From contig DFLF01000014.1 in assembly GCA_002373675.1 (NCBI GenBank), forward strand, positions 1 to 57,078: a stretch of 57,078 bases of DNA, read 5' to 3'. Source of the stretch: Pseudobutyrivibrio sp. UBA3626 (lineage in GTDB: Bacteria; Bacillota; Clostridia; Lachnospirales; Lachnospiraceae). Under the pieces are notes generated by a model. It was not told the DNA's origin. It saw nothing but the letters and a program-made list of their open reading frames with translations, and made no database searches. The stretch's first letter is position 1; each line of letters starts with the position of its first letter. The position numbers and the translations under genes are program-made. This document shows, one piece after another, positions 1 to 8,500 of this stretch.

Positions 1-117
1 GTTAGGGGAGTTTTTTTACAGCCCCTTTTCGTATCTTGCGTATTATTGGAAATAATAGCAAAAAATATCTTGCGTACTGTTGTTTTTTAGTGCCTAGAAG
101 TCTAACGAATGCTCAGC
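1..117. other. non-coding left edge
   Basis: No gene is visible here. The 11-base string TATCTTGCGTA occurs twice, at 32-42 and 66-76, with the small palindrome ATTATTGGAAATAAT (42-56) between the copies. A short AGGGG/CCCCT pairing near 4-26 followed by T residues could be the end of a terminator for a gene left of the window. No function is assigned. Confidence 0.4.
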
Positions 118-146
118 TTGACACTTCGGGCGTGTAGCACTATAAT
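118..146 (+). promoter_or_regulatory. consensus sigma-A promoter
   Basis: TTGACA at 118-123, a 17-base spacer and TATAAT at 141-146 form a perfect housekeeping promoter. It reads into the small helix-turn-helix gene that starts at 180. Such an unweakened promoter usually needs repression, which fits the inverted repeat just downstream. Confidence 0.85.
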
Positions 147-170
147 TGTGCCATAAATTTTTTGGCACAA
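146..170. promoter_or_regulatory. inverted repeat, probable operator
   Basis: TTGTGCCA (146-153) and TGGCACAA (163-170) form a perfect 8-base inverted repeat with a 9-base gap. It starts at the last base of the -10 box and covers the expected transcription start. It could be an operator for the protein encoded at 180, or an mRNA hairpin just before the Shine-Dalgarno sequence. The sequence alone does not separate the two. Confidence 0.55.
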
Positions 171-179
171 AGGAGAAAT

Positions 180-452
180 ATGACTATGACACTTGAAGAT
201 GCTCTAAAAAAGATAGAAGAACTTGAGAAAGAAAACATAAAGCTGAAGGAAGAAGTAGAATTCTATAAAGGGAAAAAACTTGCAGGTAGACAGAAACATG
301 ATAAACACTGGATGAAGTCATATAATGAATTTGTGACGCAATATGAAGGTGGTCTCTCGATCAAGGAAATTGTAGATAAGGGGGCGATAAGCCGCCGAAC
401 AGCCTACAGGTATAAAGCTTATTATGATGGTTTAAAAGAAAAGAAGGAATAA
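180..452 (+). CDS. small coiled-coil/HTH protein
   Basis: A 90-residue protein. Residues about 5-32 are charged and heptad-like (KKIEELEKENIKLKEEVEFY), suggesting a coiled coil. The C-terminal half (GLSIKEIVDKGAISRRTAYRY) resembles the helix-turn-helix of resolvase/invertase DNA-binding domains. No catalytic recombinase domain is present, so it is more likely a small DNA-binding regulator than an enzyme. The ATG at 180 is chosen because AGGAG (171-175) precedes it. The ATG at 186 is equally well spaced. An upstream in-frame TTG at 162 lies inside the inverted repeat and has no ribosome binding site. Autoregulation through that repeat is inferred. Confidence 0.7.
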   Translation: MTMTLEDALKKIEELEKENIKLKEEVEFYKGKKLAGRQKHDKHWMKSYNEFVTQYEGGLSIKEIVDKGAISRRTAYRYKAYYDGLKEKKE

Positions 453-494
453 CACATAAGAAAGGTATATCTATTTGGATTAAATAATACATCA

Positions 495-523
495 TTGACA
501 ATATGGCATATATGCCATATACT
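495..523 (+). promoter_or_regulatory. TA module 1 promoter with embedded 20-bp palindrome
   Basis: TTGACA (495-500), a 17-base spacer and TATACT (518-523) make a strong promoter. The spacer and the first half of the -10 box are a perfect 20-base palindrome, ATATGGCATATATGCCATAT (501-520). An antitoxin dimer bound there would exclude RNA polymerase, the usual autoregulation of HigBA-type modules. The outer half-sites ATATG and CATAT with a 10-base gap recur at the second module. Confidence 0.85.
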
Positions 524-541
524 TAAGTAAAAGGAAGACAT

Positions 542-892
542 ATGATAGAGTTTACGGTTATAGCATACGAAAAAGAAGATGGTAAATCTCCAGTAGAGGA
601 TTTTATAAATGGTCTTGATGTGAAGATGAGAGCTAAAATGTACGGTTTATTATCTATACTTCAAGATAAAGGAAATACGTTGAGAGAGCCTTATAGTAAG
701 CATCTTGATGACGGAATATTCGAATTGAGGTGCAAAGTAGGGAATAACATAGCTAGAGTGTTATATTTCTTTTACTACGAAGGGAAGATAATACTGACTA
801 ATGGCTTTGTGAAGAAAACGAAAAAGACTCCTACGGAAGAGATAAGATTGGCGAAGGTGCGAAGAACTGATTTTATAGAAAGGATGGGATGA
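542..892 (+). CDS. HigB/Gp49-like toxin (RelE superfamily)
   Basis: A 116-residue protein of the phage-derived Gp49-like/HigB toxin family (DUF891). In this family the toxin is normally a ribosome-dependent mRNA endonuclease. Family-typical stretches are SPVEDFINGL near residue 18, DDGIFELRCKVGNNIARVLYFF in the middle and the basic tail TNGFVKKTKKTP. The gene precedes its antitoxin and overlaps it by four bases, the toxin-first order seen in higBA. Length is normal. AAGGAAG about 5 bases upstream supports the start. It is paralogous to the toxin at 1309. The RNase activity is known of the family and is not shown here. Confidence 0.88.
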   Translation: MIEFTVIAYEKEDGKSPVEDFINGLDVKMRAKMYGLLSILQDKGNTLREPYSKHLDDGIFELRCKVGNNIARVLYFFYYEGKIILTNGFVKKTKKTPTEEIRLAKVRRTDFIERMG

Positions 893-1182
893 TTATGAAA
901 ACATTAAATAATATGCTTTCAGAACAGCTGAAAGATGAAGAATTTCGTAAGGAATATGAAGCAATTCAACCTGAGATGGATGTAATCAGAGCTATTGTAG
1001 ATGCTCGTACATCCCAGAATCTTACTCAGAAGGAACTGGCTGAGCGTACAGGAATCAATCAAGCTGATATCAGTAAATTGGAGAATGGTACAAGGAATCC
1101 TTCCGTTAATTTGCTGAAGAGGCTTGCTGATGGTATGGGCATGGCTCTTAGGATAGAGTTTGTACCGAAGCAGCAGATATAA
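889..1182 (+). CDS. XRE-family antitoxin (HigA-like)
   Basis: A 97-residue protein with a Cro/C1-type helix-turn-helix at about residues 35-90; the core LTQKELAERTGINQADISKL is diagnostic. The N-terminal part (MLSEQLKDEEFRKEYEAIQPE) is the usual toxin-binding leader of this antitoxin group. The start overlaps the toxin stop by four bases, implying translational coupling. An in-frame ATG at 895 is an alternative. The protein would neutralise the toxin at 542 and repress the promoter at 495-523. It is clearly paralogous to the antitoxin at 1667 (shared QADIS, GTRNPS and LRIEFVP). Confidence 0.9.
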   Translation: MIMKTLNNMLSEQLKDEEFRKEYEAIQPEMDVIRAIVDARTSQNLTQKELAERTGINQADISKLENGTRNPSVNLLKRLADGMGMALRIEFVPKQQI

Positions 1183-1201
1183 AACTTTTTTATAGGGTAG
1201 T

Positions 1202-1223
1202 CGACAAAGGGTCCTTATGTCAC
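1202..1223. repeat. short REP-like palindromic element, copy A
   Basis: The stretch starts CGACAAAGGG and ends ATGTCAC, so the GACA/TGTC ends are inverted. A related element lies at 1967-1995, and the two bracket the second toxin-antitoxin module. Such GACAAAGGG elements recall dispersed palindromes of clostridial genomes, an association given from memory. No REP-associated transposase is in the window. Confidence 0.4.
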
Positions 1224-1256
1224 TGGTAATAGTTGGCTAATTATTATAGTACACCG

Positions 1257-1293
1257 TTGACAGACAACATTCAATATGCTATATATAACATAT
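1257..1293 (+). promoter_or_regulatory. TA module 2 promoter and operator
   Basis: TTGACA (1257-1262), a 17-base spacer and TATATA (1280-1285) form the promoter. ATATG (1274-1278) and CATAT (1289-1293) are separated by 10 bases, exactly the outer half-site layout of the module 1 palindrome. Here the operator is centred on the -10 box rather than the spacer, and the inner bases are not palindromic. Confidence 0.75.
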
Positions 1294-1308
1294 AAAAGGA
1301 GATATTGG

Positions 1309-1674
1309 TTGAAAAAATTTAATGTAGATTTTTATAAGGAAGTGGATGGAACAAAGCCAGTTGGGGAATTTATAAGGACATTAAATGTTAAGATGAAAGC
1401 CAAAGTAGTTGCAAATATGCATCTACTAGAAGAATATGGGAATATGTCAAGAGAGCCACTCTCGAAAGAGTTAGAGGATGGCATCTTTGAATTGCGTACT
1501 GTGGTAGGGAGTGATATTGTTCGTATACTATATTTCTTTGACAAAGGCAGAGTTATTATGACAACTAATGGATTTGTTAAGAAAAAACAAAAGACTCCGC
1601 GAAGCGAAATAGAGTTAGCTAAAAAGCGTAGAGCAGACTATTATAGGAGAAAGGGAGTGGGAACATATGAGTGA
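1309..1674 (+). CDS. HigB/Gp49-like toxin, second copy
   Basis: A 121-residue paralogue of the toxin at 542, sharing VKMKAK, SREPLSKELEDGIFELR and TNGFVKK. The start is placed at the TTG at 1309, because AAGGAG (1296-1301) lies 7 bases upstream. Translation from there (MKKFNVDFYKEVDG) also aligns with the start of the first toxin. The in-frame ATG at 1276 falls between the -35 and -10 boxes, so it would not be in the transcript. The gene overlaps its antitoxin by eight bases. Function is assigned from the family: probable ribosome-dependent mRNA cleavage. Confidence 0.86.
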   Translation: MKKFNVDFYKEVDGTKPVGEFIRTLNVKMKAKVVANMHLLEEYGNMSREPLSKELEDGIFELRTVVGSDIVRILYFFDKGRVIMTTNGFVKKKQKTPRSEIELAKKRRADYYRRKGVGTYE

Positions 1675-1957
1675 TTTACAAGAGTTAACAAAAGAGTTGT
1701 TACAGAATCCGGATTTTAAAGCTGAATATGATGCCTTACAGCCTGAAATGGATATAACTAGGGCTATACTTGATGCGCGCATTAATGCAGGGATGACACA
1801 GGTAGAACTATCTGAGAAGAGCGGAATTAGTCAAGCTGATATTAGTAGATTAGAAAAAGGTACGAGAAACCCTAGTCTAGCTCTGTTAAAGAGGTTGGCG
1901 GAAGCGATGGACAGTACACTTCGTATAGAGTTTGTGCCTAACGCAAGAAAGGCGTGA
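1667..1957 (+). CDS. XRE-family antitoxin, second copy
   Basis: A 96-residue antitoxin with the same plan as the protein at 889: an N-terminal toxin-binding leader (ELLQNPDFKAEYDALQPEMD) and a Cro/C1 helix-turn-helix (MTQVELSEKSGISQADISRL). The recognition-helix region SGISQADISRLEKGTRNPS is nearly identical to the first antitoxin, so cross-binding to both operators is plausible. It overlaps its toxin gene and is followed by a short repeat and a clear terminator. Confidence 0.9.
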   Translation: MSDLQELTKELLQNPDFKAEYDALQPEMDITRAILDARINAGMTQVELSEKSGISQADISRLEKGTRNPSLALLKRLAEAMDSTLRIEFVPNARKA

Positions 1958-1966
1958 TATTTTTGG

Positions 1967-1995
1967 TTGACAAAGGGACGGTTCTTTTCTGTCGA
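1967..1995. repeat. short REP-like palindromic element, copy B
   Basis: TTGACAAAGGGACGG at the left end and CTGTCGA at the right end give inverted GACA/TGTC termini around GGGACGGTTC. It matches copy A (1202-1223) in GACAAAGGG and closes the second toxin-antitoxin module on its right side. Confidence 0.45.
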
Positions 1996-2000
1996 TACTT

Positions 2001-2028
2001 AACTGCTCACTAGAGTGAGCAGTTTTTT
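2001..2028 (+). terminator. rho-independent terminator
   Basis: AACTGCTCAC (2001-2010) pairs perfectly with GTGAGCAGTT (2015-2024) across the TAGA loop, and the T run continues to 2028. It ends transcription of the second toxin-antitoxin pair. Confidence 0.88.
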
Positions 2029-2068
2029 GCGTTTCGGGGCGCGTGCTTGAGACGAAATAGAATATTCC

Positions 2069-2176
2069 TGAAAAGTGCAAAGTAAATTCCTTGAAAAGTT
2101 CAAAGTAAAACTATTGAAAAGTGCAAAGTAAAACTATTGAAAAGTGCAAAGTAAAACTATTGAAAAGTGCAAAGTG
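2069..2176. repeat. five tandem 23-bp repeats
   Basis: The core TGAAAAGTGCAAAGT begins at 2069, 2092, 2115, 2138 and 2161, an exact 23-base period. Copies 3-5 are identical across the core, copy 2 has T for G (AAGTTC), and the linkers AAAACTAT are conserved among the later copies. There are no variable spacers, so it is not CRISPR. A 23-base period places the copies about two helical turns apart, as in iterons or arrays of protein-binding sites. The ligand is unknown. Confidence 0.85.
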
Positions 2177-2229
2177 TCGTGGTATTAATCGATAAAAAGA
2201 CAGGTTTTTGTGCCTTGACATAAACGGAA

Positions 2230-2243
2230 CGAACGAACGTTCG
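2230..2243. promoter_or_regulatory. LexA (DinR) type SOS box
   Basis: CGAACGAACGTTCG matches the Gram-positive LexA consensus CGAAC-RNRY-GTTYG/C at 13 or 14 of 14 positions, depending on the consensus used. A TTGACA lies just upstream at 2215-2220, but no good -10 box was found at normal spacing. No intact gene follows within 400 bases, so the box may have controlled the broken gene downstream or may act at a distance on hsdM. Confidence 0.6.
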
Positions 2244-2279
2244 ATTTTGAGTACTAATAATGGGACATAATGATTGCTA

Positions 2280-2600
2280 TACTTATATATATTCAAGCTT
2301 TACAATGAGTTTGATAGCGAAGCTATTATGGGTGAAATAAAAGATATGAGCCAATAGATGGTATAAAGAACTTAGAAAAGATAGTCTCTTCTGAAGATAG
2401 AAACAGCGATGCATGGAATATACATCCAACTCCTGATGTTTAATATCAAATGAACTTAGAGTATCTAGCGCAGATATGCGTTTTACTAGGGGAGAAATAT
2501 AATGGAGAGTTTGTTGGAACGGAAAATGGCTGTAATATGTAAGAAGTCTTGGATATAAACAGGTAGTAATACTATACATGTCGCATATGTCATTTGCATT
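2280..2600 (+). pseudogene. non-coding stretch with possible gene remnant
   Basis: No intact reading frame exists. Short peptide-like stretches read through in different frames and are separated by stops, for example FDSEAIMGEIKDMSQ, SDAWNIHPTPDV, SSADMRFTRGEI and YNGEFVGTENG. The last two would join after a small frame change. This looks like one decayed coding sequence of unknown family. It could instead be ordinary intergenic DNA, since each piece is under 20 residues. Confidence 0.3.
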
Positions 2601-2627
2601 GTTGAAAAACATGGGAAATGATATAAT
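2599..2627 (+). promoter_or_regulatory. promoter of the restriction-modification operon
   Basis: TATAAT (2622-2627) is preceded by TGA, giving an extended -10. TTGTTG (2599-2604) lies 17 bases upstream. The expected start leaves a leader of about 33 bases before the hsdM ATG. Confidence 0.65.
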
Positions 2628-2667
2628 TTAAGTACATTGGTTTATTTGGAATAGGAAGGGTAATACC

Positions 2668-4398
2668 ATGACAGATCAAGAGATAAAAGAGTTACAAGAT
2701 AATCTATGGCATGCAGCTGATGTGCTTCGTTCGGGAGCTCATCTTGCAGCCAATAAATATGGACAGCCCATTCTTGGACTGATTTTTCTTAGATATGCAG
2801 ATATTCTATTCAAGCAACATAAAGACGAAATAATGAAGGAATATGAAGCTTGCAAGGGAGGTAGAGCTGAAAAATCTCTAAAAGAAATTGCTGTAACAAC
2901 TTGTGGTTTCTATCTACCTGAATGTGCATATTATGATGCGATAAATGATGCGCCTGATGACGCGAATAAGGCAACACTTGTAAAAGAGGCAATGCAGGCA
3001 ATTGAAGATGAAAATCCAATAATGGAAGGTGTTCTTCCCAAAGAGGTATATGCTCAATTAGTTCCTGAAGAAGAGCCAGAACTTCTATCAAGGATTGTTA
3101 GAGTGTTTAAAGATATACCTGAGAATTGTACCATAGATATATTCGGTCAAATATATGAGTATTTTCTTGGGAATTTTGCGTTGGCTGAAGGTAAGGATGG
3201 TGGTGCGTTCTATACACCTGCAAGCGTTGTAAGATATATGGTTGAAGTAATTAATCCTGAGTCAGGAGACAAAAAGTTCTTAGATCCAGCTTGTGGTTCA
3301 GGAGGCATGTTTGTTCAAGCAGCTAGATATATGCATAGACATAATGCGAATAATGATGAACAGGCAAACTTTAGGTGTTATGGTGTTGAGAAAGAACCTG
3401 ACACTGTAAAGCTCGCAAAAATGAATTTGCTTCTAAATGATGTTAGAGGTGAGATAACAGAAGCAAATTCCTTCTATTCTGATCCATATGATGCAGTAGG
3501 AAAATTTGATTATGTAATGGCTAATCCACCATTTAATGTTGATGAGGTTGTTGTTGAAAAAGTAATTGATGATCCAAGATTCAATATATATGGAGTGCCA
3601 CGAAAGAAAAGTAAGTCAACAAAAAAGAATTCTGACAAAAAGGAAACAGTACCTAATGCAAATTATCTATGGATAGGATATTTTGCAACAGCATTGAATG
3701 AAAATGGTAGAGCTGGACTTGTAATGGCTAATTCTGCTTCTGATGCATCGGGTTCCGAGTATGAGATTAGAAAGAAAATGATTGAAGATGGTATTATAAG
3801 CCAAATGGTAACATTGCCTTCTAATATGTTTTCATCTGTAACACTTCCGGCAACATTATGGTTCTTTGATAAAGCAAGAAAAAAAGAAGATGAGATATTA
3901 TTCATAGATGCAAGAAATGTATTCTATCAAGTAGATAGAGCACATAGAAAGTTTACTGATGAGCAGATAAAGAATCTTGGTATTATAACAAGACTATATA
4001 ATGGAGATACAAAAGCCTATGAAGACCTATTAAATGAATACAAAAATGAGCTTGCTAATGCGCCAGAAGAATCCGATGATAAGGAAACCAAGACTAAGTC
4101 TTACTGGCAAGAACAGATTGATTGGTTAACAGAAAGATTTCCGGATGGTGTCTATAATGATGTTGTTGGACTTTGTAAAGCTACGCCATTGGAAGGGGAA
4201 GATGGAATAATTGACCAAGACTACTCGTTAAATGCAGGTAGATATGTGGGTGTTGTTATTGAAGATGATGGAATGACTGATGAAGAGTACAAAGAAATCA
4301 TGCTTGAACTTAATGAAGAACTGAAGAAACTTAATGCAGAGGCGAAAGAGCTGGAAGATAGTATTACAAAAAAAATAAAAGGATTGTTTGGTAAATAA
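2668..4398 (+). CDS. hsdM: type I restriction-modification methyltransferase subunit
   Basis: A 576-residue HsdM. It methylates adenine N6 in the bipartite recognition site and with HsdS forms the M2S methylase core. The N-terminal helical domain (residues 1-150) carries the family stretch GLIFLRYADILF. The S-adenosylmethionine motif I is DPACGSGGMF at about 205-214, and the catalytic motif IV is NPPF at 286-289. The C-terminal tail from about 520 is helical and binds HsdS in known complexes. AGGAAGGG 7 bases upstream supports the ATG at 2668. It is the first gene of an hsdM-hsdS-hsdR operon, two bases from hsdS. All key motifs are intact. The recognition site cannot be read from the sequence. 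Confidence 0.96.
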   Translation: MTDQEIKELQDNLWHAADVLRSGAHLAANKYGQPILGLIFLRYADILFKQHKDEIMKEYEACKGGRAEKSLKEIAVTTCGFYLPECAYYDAINDAPDDANKATLVKEAMQAIEDENPIMEGVLPKEVYAQLVPEEEPELLSRIVRVFKDIPENCTIDIFGQIYEYFLGNFALAEGKDGGAFYTPASVVRYMVEVINPESGDKKFLDPACGSGGMFVQAARYMHRHNANNDEQANFRCYGVEKEPDTVKLAKMNLLLNDVRGEITEANSFYSDPYDAVGKFDYVMANPPFNVDEVVVEKVIDDPRFNIYGVPRKKSKSTKKNSDKKETVPNANYLWIGYFATALNENGRAGLVMANSASDASGSEYEIRKKMIEDGIISQMVTLPSNMFSSVTLPATLWFFDKARKKEDEILFIDARNVFYQVDRAHRKFTDEQIKNLGIITRLYNGDTKAYEDLLNEYKNELANAPEESDDKETKTKSYWQEQIDWLTERFPDGVYNDVVGLCKATPLEGEDGIIDQDYSLNAGRYVGVVIEDDGMTDEEYKEIMLELNEELKKLNAEAKELEDSITKKIKGLFGK

Positions 4399-4400
4399 GT

Positions 4401-5555
4401 ATGGAATATAGAGCAATTAAAGAATTCTGTAATGTATCATCCAGTAAAAGGATATTTGCAGAACAATATGTGGATGAAGGCGTACCTTTTTATAGGCAAA
4501 AAGAAATTATCGAAAAAGGTTTGCATCAAACAATAGAAGATCCAATATACATTACTGAAGATACATATAATAATATAAAAGCTAAGTTTGGAGCACCACA
4601 GAATGGAGATTTACTCATTACAGCGGTAGGTGTAACATTAGGAATTCCGTATATTGTTGATGACGAAGTTTTTTATTTTAAGGATGGGAATCTTATTTGG
4701 TTAAATAAGTTTGATGAATCTGTTAACTCCAAATATGTTTATTATTGGTTTTTAACATCATTTGGGCATGATTCTATTTATATGAGAGCCATAGGTTCTG
4801 CACAACCGGCTATTACTATTGATATTGTCAAAAAATATAAATTGTTTTTGCCAGATAGAAGGACGCAAGATACGATTGTTGATATTATGTCTGGATATGA
4901 CAAGACCATTGAAAACAACAACAAGCGAATAAAAATCCTTGAGCAAATGGCAGAGAATCTGTACAAGGAATGGTTCGTTAGATTTAGATTTCCTGGGCAT
5001 GAGGATGTTGAGCTTGAGAATGGTATCCCTAAAGGGTGGGAAGTTAAAACATTAGGTGAATTAGCAGATATATCTACAGGAAAATGTAATAGGCAAGATG
5101 CAGAAGAGCAAGGAGAGTATCCGCTATTTGATAGGTCACGAGAAATGAAGCGTAGTTCAAAGTGGTTGAAAGATTGTGAAGCAATCATTGTGCCAGGAGA
5201 AGGCACAAGTTTTGTTCCGAGATACTATGTTGGTAAGTTTAATTTACATCAGAGATGTTACTGTGTCGCACCAAAGAAGAGAGGGATAGGAAAGTTTTTA
5301 TTCTATATGATGATGTTAAATCGTTCGTATTTTTTAGCGGTTGCAACAGGCGCGACTGTTCCATCGTTGAGACAGAATAATTTTACAACAATGAAGTTTA
5401 TTATGCCTACTTTAAATTTATGTGAGAAATATGATGATATAGTAACAACTTTTTTTGATATGATAGAAACAATTAATGTTGAAAACCAGAATCTTATTAA
5501 GCAACGTGACCTACTTCTTCCACGTTTGATGAGTGGAAAACTAGAAATAAAATAA
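4401..5555 (+). CDS. hsdS: type I restriction-modification specificity subunit
   Basis: A 384-residue HsdS, which selects the bipartite DNA target. The first target recognition domain covers about residues 1-155. The central conserved helix is at about 155-200 (IENNNKRIKILEQMAENLYK). The second recognition domain follows (IPKGWEVKTLGELADISTG), and the C-terminal conserved helix ends RDLLLPRLMSGKLEI. Two recognition domains mean a full-length subunit. The ATG lies two bases after the hsdM stop with no strong ribosome binding site, so it is probably translationally coupled. Only one hsdS is present, without inverted repeats or an invertase, so no sign of phase-variable shuffling was seen. Confidence 0.93.
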   Translation: MEYRAIKEFCNVSSSKRIFAEQYVDEGVPFYRQKEIIEKGLHQTIEDPIYITEDTYNNIKAKFGAPQNGDLLITAVGVTLGIPYIVDDEVFYFKDGNLIWLNKFDESVNSKYVYYWFLTSFGHDSIYMRAIGSAQPAITIDIVKKYKLFLPDRRTQDTIVDIMSGYDKTIENNNKRIKILEQMAENLYKEWFVRFRFPGHEDVELENGIPKGWEVKTLGELADISTGKCNRQDAEEQGEYPLFDRSREMKRSSKWLKDCEAIIVPGEGTSFVPRYYVGKFNLHQRCYCVAPKKRGIGKFLFYMMMLNRSYFLAVATGATVPSLRQNNFTTMKFIMPTLNLCEKYDDIVTTFFDMIETINVENQNLIKQRDLLLPRLMSGKLEIK

Positions 5556-5577
5556 AGTGTTTGTTGGAGGTATGAGT

Positions 5578-8500
5578 ATGCGAAATTTCATATCTGAAGA
5601 TGACATAGAACAGGCTATTCTAGAGAAACTAAAGAAAGAACCTTTTAATTATGACATAATAATCTGTGATTCAGATCCGTCTAAAAGAGAAGATTTGAAT
5701 GATGGTACTTTTCGTGCGTCAAAAAAGCAGTGTGTTCTTCCAAAAGTTCTAGAAAATTCTCTTCAACAGATTAACCCTGATATTGAATTATCGTATCTTC
5801 AAAACATAATAAAGGACTTGTCAAAAGATTTTACAGGAACAGATATAGTTAATACTAATTATAAACTATATCAACAGATAAGAAACGGAATCAAAATAAA
5901 TATAAAAAAGAATGGTAAAGAAGATTTTGAGATAGTAAAACTTATTGATTTTGAAAATCCTTCTAATAATACATTTACAGCAGTCTCACAGATGTGGATA
6001 AAGGGTCAAGCATATTTTAGAAGACCTGATATTATTATTTTTATTAATGGGTTGCCACTGGTATTCATAGAACTTAAGAACAGTATTGTTAAGGTTCAGG
6101 AAGCGTATACTAAAAACCTAAAAGACTACTTAAAAGACATACCGAATCTATTTGCCTTTAATCAAATATGTGTGTTATCTAATGGACTAGAGACAAGACT
6201 CGGTGCATTTAATGCTTCATATAATCATTTCTTCGAGTGGCTGAAGGTATATTCTGAGAAGGATGAACTGAAAAGAGATGAGCTAAAGAAAGCTAATAGC
6301 ATAGGGGAAAGCTCTGTTAGACTATTTATAGATGGTCTATTAGATAAGGATAGGTTAATAGATTATATTGAGAATTTCATCTTGTTTGAGAACCAATCCA
6401 TTAAGATTATTGCGAAAAACCATCAATATCATGGAGTTAATAATCTGATGGAAGCGGTAAATAATCGTAAGGAATTGAACGGTAAGTTAGGTGTGTTCTG
6501 GCATACCCAAGGTTCAGGTAAATCATATTCAATGGTAATGTTTGCCCGTAAGGTGATGAGAAAAGTTCATGGTAATTTTACATTTCTAGTAATAACCGAC
6601 AGAACAGATTTAGATTCTCAGATTCACAAAAATTTTGTCAGAACAGAGACGCTAGGAGCAAAAGAAGAATGTCAGCCCAAGAATGGAAGACAACTAAGAG
6701 AGTATTTGAAGAGTAATAAACCATTTATTTTCACACTTATACACAAGTTCAACTACGAGACAGGAAAAGAATATCCGCTTCTTACTGAAAGGGACGATAT
6801 TTTTGTTCTTGTAGACGAAGCTCATAGAACGCAGTACAAACATTTGGCGGAGAATATGAGACGTGCTTTGCCTAATGCCAACTACATTGCTTTTACAGGA
6901 ACGCCACTACTTGGTTCTAAGCGGTTGACTAATCAATGGTTTGGTGACTATGTATCAGAGTATAATTTTGCTCAATCTGTGGAAGATGGTTCAACTGTAC
7001 CATTGTTCTATTCAAGACGTGTTCCAGAAGTTGGACTAGAAAATGATTTTCTTGATGATGATGTGGTAGATATCATTGAAGAAGAGAATCTTAATGATGA
7101 TGAAGTAAGAGTATTAGAGAATTCAACGTCAAGAATTCTTGAAGTCATAAAAAGAGAAGATAGGTTAGATAAGATTGCAAGAGATATAGCGCATCATTTT
7201 CCAAGAAGAGGATTTCTTGGAAAAGGAATGGTTGTGTCTGTAGATAAATTCACTGCTGTCAAAATGTATGATTTAGTCCAGCACTATTGGGCAGAAGAGA
7301 AGAAGAAAATTACAAAAGAACGCAATCAGGCTCAATCACAGGAAGATAGAGATAAGCTCACTAGTATCCTAGACTATATGAACAAAGTTGATATGGCTGT
7401 TGTTGTATCAGAGGAAGCTGATGAAGTAGAAAAGTTTAATAAATATGGATTAGATATAGCTAGTCATAGGGCAAAGATGAATTCAATTACTTCTGAAGGA
7501 AAAGATTTAGAGGATAGATTTAAAGATCCGGATGATAATCTTCAGCTTGTTTTTGTATGCGCAATGTGGCTTACAGGTTTTGATGTGCCTAATTTGTCAA
7601 CATTATACTTAGATAAACCTATGAAAGGCCATACTCTAATGCAGGCAATAGCAAGAGCAAATAGAGTATATCCTGAAAAGAGTTGCGGCATAATAGTTGA
7701 CTATGTAAATGTATTCAAATACATGAAGAAAGCATTATCAGACTATGCAACGGGAAATGATGGAGAAGAGTTCCCTGCAAAAGATATTGACCAACTTGTT
7801 GAATATATAGAAGCAACTATTGATCAATCAGATGCATTCTTACAGCGTATGGGAATATACTTGTCTGAAATAATTGCTATGAAAAGTGCACTTGATAAAA
7901 TTGAAGAGTTCAGGAAAGTCTTTGATAAAGTAGTAGCAGTAGATGATAACAAGGAAGAGTTCAAAGTACTTCTTAATGCGTTAATGAATTTGCATGATGC
8001 TTCTAAACCTGAGATAGTAGAAAGACATTGGAGTAATGAGAAGTTTCCTCCACTTGCATATTTATATGGCTTAATGAATCATACAATAGATGATGAGAAA
8101 GTAAATAAAGCTCGAGTCCGTATGTCGAGGCTGTTAGACACAAGTGTTACATCTATAGGAACAGGTGAAGATGATACTCAATATGTAGTTCATGGAACCA
8201 AGGTTATTGACTTATCGAAGATAGATGTTGATGAAATAAGAAAAGAGATAAAAAAGACACCATACAAAGCTATTGAAATAGATAACCTTAAAGACTTTCT
8301 AGATGAAACCTTGCAAAGAATGATGAGGCAAAACTGTACGAGATCATCATTTGCAGAAAGATACAAAGGGATAATTGACAGATACAATGCTGGCAGTTCA
8401 GAGAATGAAGATTACTATGAGCAGCTTCTTGAATTGATAGAGCAGTTGAAGGAAGAAGAAAGTAGAGCTGATATTGAAGGATTATCTGAAGATGAACTAG

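Noticed and set aside
162..179. TTG at 162 as start of the first gene
   Set aside because: It is inside the inverted repeat with no ribosome site; ATG at 180 or 186 follows AGGAG.
1276..1308. ATG at 1276 as start of the second toxin
   Set aside because: It lies between the -35 and -10 boxes and so upstream of the expected transcript. The TTG at 1309 has AAGGAG 7 bases ahead and gives an N-terminus matching the paralogue.
2069..2176. CRISPR array
   Set aside because: The 23-base copies are contiguous with no unique spacers, and no cas gene is in the window.
4778..5206. 142-codon minus-strand frame within hsdS
   Set aside because: Antisense to a well-supported hsdS; composition is low-complexity and has no domain.
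4401..5555. phase-variable hsdS shuffling
   Set aside because: Only one hsdS, no partial copies, inverted repeats or invertase gene nearby.
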